From Nemertoderma westbladi (lineage: Eukaryota; Xenacoelomorpha; Nemertodermatida; Nemertodermatidae), in assembly GCA_032718475.1 (NCBI GenBank), contig JAUCBJ010008949.1, positions 1 through 34,114 of the forward strand: a stretch of DNA of 34,114 nucleotides, in the 5' to 3' direction. Positions within the stretch are counted from its first letter, which is position 1; the number at the start of each line of letters is the position of its first letter. Positions 28,460 to 34,114 of this stretch are shown in pieces. The position numbers were made by a program, and so were the translations under genes. The notes under the pieces are model-generated. The model was not told the DNA's origin and ran no database searches. It saw only the letters and a program-made list of their open reading frames with translations.

Positions 28460-28709
28460 ATGTTTAAAAAACCACGAAAATTACGCCAACGACGGAATTC
28501 CTCTGATTCCGACGTCGACGAGCTGCTGTATGGGGAGAAACTAGATGTCATTCCCGCCCCCACGGTGGTACAGAAACCAGCGGATTCCGTCACAGCATCG
28601 ATCTCATCCACGGTGGAAGTCACTAAAAAGGAAAAGAAAACGAAGAAAACAACTTCAGAGGTTGAGAAAACGAAAAATGTGTTAAGTTTCCTAGACGAAG
28701 AAGATGAAG
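28460..28709 (+). CDS. PAXBP1: PAXBP1/GCFC2-like protein, exon 1
   Basis: The exon starts MFKKPRKLRQRRNSSDSD, the basic-then-Ser/Asp opening of the PAXBP1/GCFC2 family. A Lys/Glu-rich stretch follows, and the exon ends with VLSFLDEEDE and a split glycine codon. The donor is GAAG|GTTAAGT at 28710. Family members are nuclear: PAXBP1 links PAX3/PAX7 to histone methylation, and GCFC2 acts in spliceosome intron-lariat handling. The two paralogues cannot be told apart from this much sequence. The ORF would otherwise stop at 28714, just after the donor, so splicing is needed for a long product. The first intron is 2027 bp. Confidence 0.7.
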
Positions 28710-28878
28710 GTTAAGTTTGCTTTAATTATTAAGTTAAGGGGGGGGTACACCCCCCTATGGACCTTTTTTGCAAATGGCTATAATTTCTGCTTGTGTGTAA
28801 TTTTGTATATTTTATACCTTTCGGGGGATTAACATATGGCCAAAGATTGGGTTCAAATAAAAAATTTTCAAATTTGCG

Positions 28879-28896
28879 TCGCCCTCTAGCGGCCAC
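28879..28896 (-). promoter_or_regulatory. CTCF-like motif in the TTAA element
   Basis: The minus strand reads GGTGGCCGCTAGAGGGCG, the best match to the bilaterian CTCF consensus in this window, on the same strand as the other copies. Confidence 0.5.
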
Positions 28897-29440
28897 CAGC
28901 GAAATTGTTAATTTCACTAAAAACACTACTAGTCTCACAATTTTGGGCGAAAATTTTCGAAACTTGGTTTTTCTGAATCAGCATCTTCGGCTCCACAAAA
29001 CTTATCGGTTACATTTTTTATTTAGGTCTTAAATATTTTTTAAATATTATTAACTAATATTAATTATTATTTAATAGATATTAACTAATTTCAAGAAATT
29101 AATATGGCACAATTCAAAATTCTAACCGATAACTTTTGATCAAAACCCGAAAAGAAATCAAACAAAAAAAAAATTTCGAAAATTGGTTAAGAAATGGCTG
29201 AGTAGTAGTATTTTGAATGTGAAAAATACAATTCCGAGATAAACGCATTTAAAGTTTAAGAACAATATATTTCAAATGTTCCCGCTATTTTCAGTACTGG
29301 TATCTCCTTTTCTTTTCCCATTGGTTATCCCCTACCCATATTTTGTGATTTCTCAATGGATTTAATGAAATTTGGTTCAAAAAACCCCTACCCACTTTTA
29401 ACAACCTGTTAAAATAATTTTAGAGTGCTTGCCAAAAAAC

Positions 29441-29812
29441 ACTTCGCGCAGCACGTGAACAAATTACATTTTGGCGTATTGATTTGATCGCATACTATTT
29501 CGTCATTTAGTAATAAATAGTCATGGAATAATGAGATAACCTTAAGAAACATTCAAAATTATATAAAAATTTCCACATAATTTTATAATAAGCCTTTACA
29601 CAGACATTAAGCTTTGGGCAGCACGTGAAACCTTCGCGCAGCACGTGAGACATTTGCGCAGCAGGTGAAGGTTTCACGTAGCACTTAAATTCTTCATAAA
29701 GCATGTTAATTAATCGAGCACCTCGGAAAGCTTTTTGATCAGAATGAGAAGCCTTCACGCGGCACATGAAAAGTTCATGCTGCACTTGAAGACTTCGCGC
29801 AGCACGTGAATT
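29441..29812 (+). repeat. E-box minisatellite: GCGCAGCACGTGA units
   Basis: Units of about 20 bp centred on (C/T)GCGCAGCACGTGA(A/G). Perfect CACGTG lies at 29452, 29622, 29642 and 29803, and decayed forms (CAGGTG, CACATG, CACTTG, CACTTA) fall between. CACGTG is the core site of Myc/Max- or USF-type factors; function here is unproven. Confidence 0.75.
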
Positions 29813-30007
29813 ATTCTCAGAGCCTGCGGAATTTAAAAAAAATAAGTTTATGGTTGTTTCCCAGAATAATTATTACTAGCTATTGTTATATGATGGTTCA
29901 CATTTGTTATTACTAGTAGACAACTAGTCCATTAGACAACTGTTCAATATGTAATACAAAACTCACAAATATCTATTAAATATATATTAATTAAAATTTG
30001 ACGGACA

Positions 30008-30201
30008 TGTTGACAGACAGACAGACATACAAACAGACAGACGAACTGAGAGACAGACTGAGATACAGACATAGTGATTAGATAATTCCAAATATTAAAA
30101 CAGACATCGACATTAAGAAAAATCCTAACAGTAAACATTTCAGATTGCTTATTTTATGCCCTTTTTAATATTTCGATGGACAGACAGACAGACATACAGA
30201 C
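30008..30201 (+). repeat. (CAGA)n tracts
   Basis: Two imperfect CAGA/GACA runs, about 30012-30070 and 30178-30201, separated by unique sequence, inside the TTAA element. Confidence 0.85.
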
Positions 30202-30736
30202 GGAAAACCAGCCATTACTCGTGAAGTAAAAGAGATCTCGCTAAGCCGTTTCCAGATTTGAAATCCGCATTAAATTATACTCTAGATGAAATAAAAAAAC
30301 AAAAAATGAAAATTTTGACCTGAGGGGGGGTGTACCCCCCCCCCTTAATTAATAGGAGTAAATACTCGTACCGGGCGCGATATCCCAGTCTGCACCCCCA
30401 ACGTTAAACTGTCAAGTATTTAATGCGTGTTTGACTGTCCTCATTATTCATAGGAAATACTATATGAATGTGAGACAAGCAGACGAGGTCTGCTGAGTGA
30501 TGTCAAATAAATTAACCTTTAGTACATCGACCCTATTATTATAATGAAATGATGTTTAACTATCTATCTATCTGTTACTTACTGCCAATTAAAGATAGAT
30601 TATAGATGAAATTTGTTTAAATACTTTGACCCATAAAATAAACTACTGTATGAATCGAAGTTTTATGTTATTATGTCGGGCTTGTCGGCCTATTAATAAA
30701 TTAGTTAATTTGTTTGAATACTTCTGTAATTCATAG

Positions 30737-30849
30737 GCGAAACGTTTAAAGTTAAGAAATCCAGCCAAAGTAGACGAATTCAAAAGAATTTGAAGAAACT
30801 GAAATCTGGAGTTCCAATTTCTACCTCCAACACCGAAGATTCGGAACCG
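30737..30849 (+). CDS. PAXBP1: PAXBP1/GCFC2-like protein, exon 2
   Basis: After acceptor TTCATAG (30730-30736) the exon completes the split glycine and reads ETFKVKKSSQSRRIQKNLKK, then SGVPISTSNTEDSEP, to donor CCG|GTGAGT at 30850. The block FKVKKSS followed by a basic stretch is the conserved segment that follows the LSF-DEEE motif in PAXBP1, so both exons match in order. The phase is 1 at the left junction and 0 at the right. I could not place exon 3; a candidate acceptor at about 30963 gives an immediate stop, so the gene probably continues beyond the readable part or outside the window. Confidence 0.72.
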
Positions 30850-30972
30850 GTGAGTAACAAATTTCGTTCTTCCTGTCGTAGGAATGGGAATATTTAATTG
30901 ACAAAACGAATTTATATAAATAAGAAACGATTCCTAAACGCAACAAAAGGATTCATATTTCAGATCAATTAG

Positions 30973-31413
30973 TCGTTGGAAGAAATCCTAAGTAAGACTA
31001 GGTCTACTTTGCTACACCAACGACCAGGAATGCATTGGGATATACCTGTAATTTACAGATTCATCCTAAAGTTGAACAACCCTGCAACAGGGATACTGCA
31101 CCTGGTAGATGGAAACATTTACCAATGCCAGGACATGTTTCCAAGGTATGCCGAGGGTTATGGGTCCTCGGTAACCATGCTGAGTCTCACCATGTGGCCT
31201 GGCAAACCAAAATGTGGCATTCGTTTCGTGAGTGGAGAAGACAATGTACATACAGTACAGTGTATTTATTATGGGGTCAGAGAAAACGCGGATCCGGATT
31301 CTACATTTAACATTGTCCCTATGGAAGGCGATTTTTTTTATATTTTTATAACTCCCAAAAATAAAACTATAACCTGTTCTATTGACTTTAGTTTATTGTT
31401 TTGGTTAAAATAA
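30973..31413 (+). CDS. Unrecognised ORF; faint tectonin-like text across frames
   Basis: A frame open from 30973, with first ATG at 31030, reaches 31413. In this and a neighbouring frame some text recalls tectonin/fish-egg-lectin repeats: GRWKHLPMPGHVSK, then AEGYGS, then WVLGNHAE. This would be a decayed lectin-like exon with two frame jumps. The match is weak and I would not name it. The frame's end lies before a large inverted repeat partner. Confidence 0.2.
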   Translation, partial: SLEEILSKTRSTLLHQRPGMHWDIPVIYRFILKLNNPATGILHLVDGNIYQCQDMFPRYAEGYGSSVTMLSLTMWPGKPKCGIRFVSGEDNVHTVQCIYYGVRENADPDSTFNIVPMEGDFFYIFITPKNKTITCSIDFSLLFWLK

Positions 31414-31482
31414 CGTCCCACTGTAACCTGCTCCTTTTCCCTTAATTGATAATTTTGGAATCCGGATCCGGATCCGCGTTTT
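31283..31482. repeat. Inverted repeat around BamHI-like GGATCC
   Basis: AAAACGCGGATCCGGATTC (31283-31301) is the reverse complement of text at 31458-31482, apart from a six-base duplication in the right arm. The spacer is about 156 bp. Confidence 0.85.
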
Positions 31483-31770
31483 ACACCTACCCTTAATTTT
31501 GCGTGTAAATAACATCATGAGTACCGTATTTACTTCAAATTGTGTTTGGTTACTATTACCTGAGCTCACTAATGAATGATAAATGACGTTCCCATTGCTG
31601 GCGTCATTCAAAATACCGCTTCCAGACACCAAACTGCCAAATCTAATAATAAAGAGTTAATTGTATTTTATATATTAATCAAGCACGTTAAGTAAAAATA
31701 AACCTTACCGCTAGGTATGTCAGTGCCAAAGTATGTAAAAAACTAAAAAGCAACAAGACATAGACGTTGC

Positions 31771-32031
31771 ATGCAATCAGTGATAAAATATGACCCGAAA
31801 ATTTGTATCCGATGCCGACCAAGCCTAATACCGACTCCTCCGCCACAACCTCGAGGGTTTGACGGACTAAAGCGAACGTCCAGTTCGATTAGAAATTGTC
31901 ATAATGATAAGTTCAACGAATTTAAGCGGAATAATATGCTTCCGTTTTCTAATTTGACTATCCTTAAACTTGAGGTTGATATCAATGGAATGGAACTATG
32001 TACTGGTTTTCGATGGCGGATAGGTACATAA
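31771..32031 (+). CDS. Unrecognised 86-codon ORF
   Basis: An ATG-started frame containing CIRCRPSLIPTPPPQPRG and a hydrophilic remainder. No family recognised; no splice context. It may be chance. Confidence 0.15.
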   Translation: MQSVIKYDPKICIRCRPSLIPTPPPQPRGFDGLKRTSSSIRNCHNDKFNEFKRNNMLPFSNLTILKLEVDINGMELCTGFRWRIGT

Positions 32032-32095
32032 AGTATATCCAGTCGGTGGATTTTCTCTAAGGATTCCTTCCTCGTTTTCTTATTAGAGATTACTT

Positions 32096-32223
32096 GCGAA
32101 CTGGAGTTTGTTGGCTACCGTACCATTGCGAACTGGAGTTTGTTGGCTACCGTACCATTGCGAACTGGAGTTTGTTGGCTACCGTACCATTGCGAACTGG
32201 AGTTTGTTGGCTACCGTACCATT
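32096..32223 (+). repeat. Perfect 32-bp minisatellite, four copies
   Basis: Units starting GCGAACTGGAGTTTG at 32096, 32128, 32160 and 32192 are identical, with a five-base start of a fifth at 32224. The unit length is not a multiple of three, so the array shifts frame at every copy and is not coding. Confidence 0.97.
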
Positions 32224-32536
32224 GCGAATTTCATAGTAACATAACAGCACTCTTGGAAGTTTCTACGAAGGTGCTTAATAAATCGAGTTTAAGGGCTGCC
32301 TTTTAACGGACAATGCGAGATTGACATATTTTGTGACTTTCTCGGGTGACTTATATGAAACTTCCTGAGGATTATAAACACCCTAGCATCCGTATGTATC
32401 CTTCCTAGTATGGCGTCTCAAAAGAATCAAAATCATAGCAATTACTGCAGTCTTTGAAATAATATAATAGTGTATGTAAATAATTAAATCACTCATGAAA
32501 ATAATTTAAATCTTATATAATTTATTTAAATTATTG

Positions 32537-32573
32537 AAAACGAAACGAAATTGAAATGTCTTTCGTTTCGTTT
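32537..32573. repeat. GAAAC/GTTTC hairpin
   Basis: AAAACGAAACGAAA (32537-32550) pairs with TTTCGTTTCGTTT (32561-32573) over 12-13 bp with a 10-base loop. It stands alone in AT-rich sequence. Confidence 0.8.
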
Positions 32574-32879
32574 CGTTATGCCATCCCTGCCTTAGGTTGG
32601 AATTGGAATGTCAATATCGAATTCGTTCTTAAGAAAAAGTTTGTGATAAAGTAGTTGTAAAAACAGAGATCCATTTCAGTTTTCCCTTACACACTTTAAC
32701 TTTATGTCATTTGTAAACCTTCTAACTATGGCTATTTAAGTAAAGTATGACATTTTTAGCTTTACAATACTCTTCTCCTTCATTAGACTCGTTGCGCTCG
32801 TCCTGTTTTGTCTTAAAATAATTTTCTTAAACGGAGACTAACGACCTTTATAACTATGCAAAGTCTCGAAACTGTGAGA

Positions 32880-33815
32880 GTAAATGCTGATTTATGACAC
32901 TGAGTCATATGTGGAATTCGATTGCAGTTCCAATACTAGCTTATTCAATGAAATTCATCATTGGGTCTCTGTCTCAGTCCGAGGCAGCACAGCTGGACAT
33001 TTATTATCGTAAAGCGCTGCGTGGAATTCTCCATTTAGGAACATACGCGAGCAATCAAATAGTATACAGCCTCCTCAGCTGTCGTCCAATATCAACAGAA
33101 GCCTTCAGGGCCGCAATTGGCACCATTTTGAGATGTACAACATGCCCGAACATGATCCTACAGCCCATCTTGAGAACTGCAATTCACACCAATTCAGCTG
33201 TCATACGCTCGTATGCTGGCCTTGCAAGCTCATACTCTAAATCCTGTGTACTGTACACTTCCCTATGCCGGACATGTCATCCATACTCACCTATACTTAC
33301 AGCAAACACGCCCTGTTATCGAGACTAGAGGGAGGGTCACTAACTGTCACAGAACGGGCAAAAAGGGACTTCATAGAAAGCTGCTACAGCTCTCCTCAAT
33401 CCTCCTTCACTGCGAGACACGACCGAATCTTACGATATTTCAACATAATTTAACCCATTGCCGACGTATAGCCGTATTGTACTATATATATTTTTTCCTT
33501 CAATCCGCGCCAATAGTAACCAACTCATAACTAAATTGTCAATGCTCTGTCTCCGTCTATCACGTGTTTGACTGTGCATTGGAGGTGGGGTGTCATGTAA
33601 TCTTACCTGTCGGGTCGGTAGAGTCGGTGCATTAATTACGTGTTTTGTTTATATTCAACAGCTATTCCACGTTTTACTGTTCGTCCCGATACGATATATT
33701 TTAAATTAATTGTGTTATCTCTTATTTTATTATATGGCATCTGCGCCATTTTTATTTACGTGTGCGTCAACAATGTCATTTTAAATGATTAAACAGAAAT
33801 TGAATTGAATTGAAT
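32880..33815 (+). mobile_element. 5'-truncated LINE with TTGAA tail
   Basis: The coding remnant is followed by a 350-bp UTR and a GAAATTGAATTGAATTGAAT tail (33796-33815). This short tandem repeat tail is typical of CR1-like elements and differs from the tail at 21355, so it is a separate family. Confidence 0.6.
32894..33450 (+). pseudogene. LINE ORF2 C-terminal remnant
   Basis: The frame HMWNSIAVPILAYSMKF, then YRKALRGILHLGTYASNQIV and YSLLSCRPIS, matches the region after the RT in CR1-like ORF2 proteins, where the text typically reads RK-LRKILG-P-TSN-AVY-LLG-PI. After about 33300 the reading continues in another frame (LTVTERAKRDFIESCY ... ILRYFNII) to 33453, so there is a frameshift. RT and endonuclease are missing, so this is a short 5'-truncated copy. 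Confidence 0.6.
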
Positions 33816-34114
33816 ATGGCAGATGGATACTCGTATCCAATGTAAACTCGTTGCGTTCGTTCGTTTTTACCAAATTTCCGATTCTTTCTAAACTTTTGCC
33901 AGATTACATACGTACCAAGTTTCATTTAATTTCATCAAGGAATAACCGAGTTATTAGCGATCAAAAATTTACGACAATGACGACAGACAACTCGGTAATG
34001 GCACCCATATGCTAAGGCTTCGCTCACTTCGTGGCTCACCCCACAGGCGTATACTAAATAGGCACTTCGTAGTGATCACTTCGGTATTTAGTATACTCCC
34101 CAATCTGGATGGTC
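33816..34114. other. Right edge of window, repeat-like
   Basis: No gene. The stretch includes another CTCGTTGCG-type string (about 33848), text such as CCAAGTTTCATTTAATTTCA that looks like a dispersed repeat, and a perfect palindrome at 34049-34096. Confidence 0.45.
34049..34096. repeat. Perfect inverted repeat with palindromic centre
   Basis: GTATACTAAATA (34049-34060) and TATTTAGTATAC (34085-34096) are exact reverse complements. Between them lies the palindrome AGTGATCACT (34071-34080). The arms would form a 12-bp stem. Confidence 0.9.

Larger units (their letters stand above)
28734..30348. mobile_element. TTAA-flanked element with G-tract/C-tract inverted ends
   Basis: The left end is TTAA then eight G, TACA, six C (28734-28755). 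The right end is seven G, TGTA, ten C then TTAA (30324-30348). These are reverse complements, so the 1.6-kb segment has terminal inverted repeats, each itself hairpin-like, next to TTAA on both sides. TTAA duplication is characteristic of piggyBac-type transposition. No transposase frame is present, so it would be non-autonomous. It lies wholly inside the first intron of the PAXBP1-like gene. TTAA is common in this AT-rich DNA, so the duplication alone is weak evidence. Confidence 0.6.
30850..32893. other. Intron or intergenic stretch after exon 2
   Basis: No exon of the PAXBP1-like gene was identified here. The stretch holds two unrecognised ORFs (30973-31413 and 31771-32031), an inverted repeat at 31283-31482, a 32-bp minisatellite and a hairpin. 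The last part is AT-rich. Confidence 0.4.

Noticed and set aside
30961-30975. CAG at 30961-30963 as acceptor for PAXBP1-like exon 3
   Set aside because: In the required phase it reads ATC AAT TAG, an immediate stop.

Overview
This window reads as repeat-rich, AT-rich nuclear DNA of an invertebrate animal. The evidence is an intact single-exon COX5A-like gene, the first two exons of a PAXBP1/GCFC2-like gene with GT-AG junctions, and four classes of animal retrotransposon. I see no bacterial operons, rRNA or CRISPR. The species cannot be named; the element mix would suit a marine invertebrate, which is a guess.

Layout, left to right. Positions 130-3512 hold a Penelope-like element: reverse transcriptase plus GIY-YIG nuclease, a downstream leader with short tandem repeats, and a hammerhead-ribozyme-like fold at 3471-3512. 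Positions 3513-5263 are a patchwork of diverged repeats carrying CTCF-like motifs. A 5'-truncated non-LTR (LINE) reverse transcriptase follows (5264-6840), then an unexplained AT-rich leader and a 121/112-bp repeat array. Positions 8379-12882 hold a BEL/Pao LTR element (gag plus protease) fused in frame to the end of its RNase H region, with reverse transcriptase missing. Positions 14641-16233 hold a frameshifted, unrecognised protein with two zinc knuckles. Positions 16600-21383 hold a nearly complete LINE with ORF1, endonuclease, reverse transcriptase and an A-rich tail; it is broken by one extra base in ORF1 and one stop codon in ORF2.

The right half holds the host genes. COX5A (22623-23357) is intronless, has its own TATA and CCAAT motifs, and carries an unusual N-terminal extension of about 90 residues. 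After 2.5 kb of AT-rich DNA and several minisatellites comes a PAXBP1/GCFC2-like gene (28460 to 30849 and probably beyond). Its first intron contains a 1.6-kb element with G/C-tract inverted ends flanked by TTAA. The last 3 kb hold unrecognised ORFs, a perfect 32-bp x 4 minisatellite and a decayed LINE end (32894-33815).

The two host genes are housekeeping in type (respiratory chain; splicing or chromatin) and share no evident pathway. Most of the remaining DNA is explained by retroelement insertion and decay. The most interesting items are the ribozyme fold behind the Penelope-like ORF, the TTAA element, the recurring CTCF-like motif, the COX5A extension, the RT-less BEL fusion and the zinc-knuckle protein.
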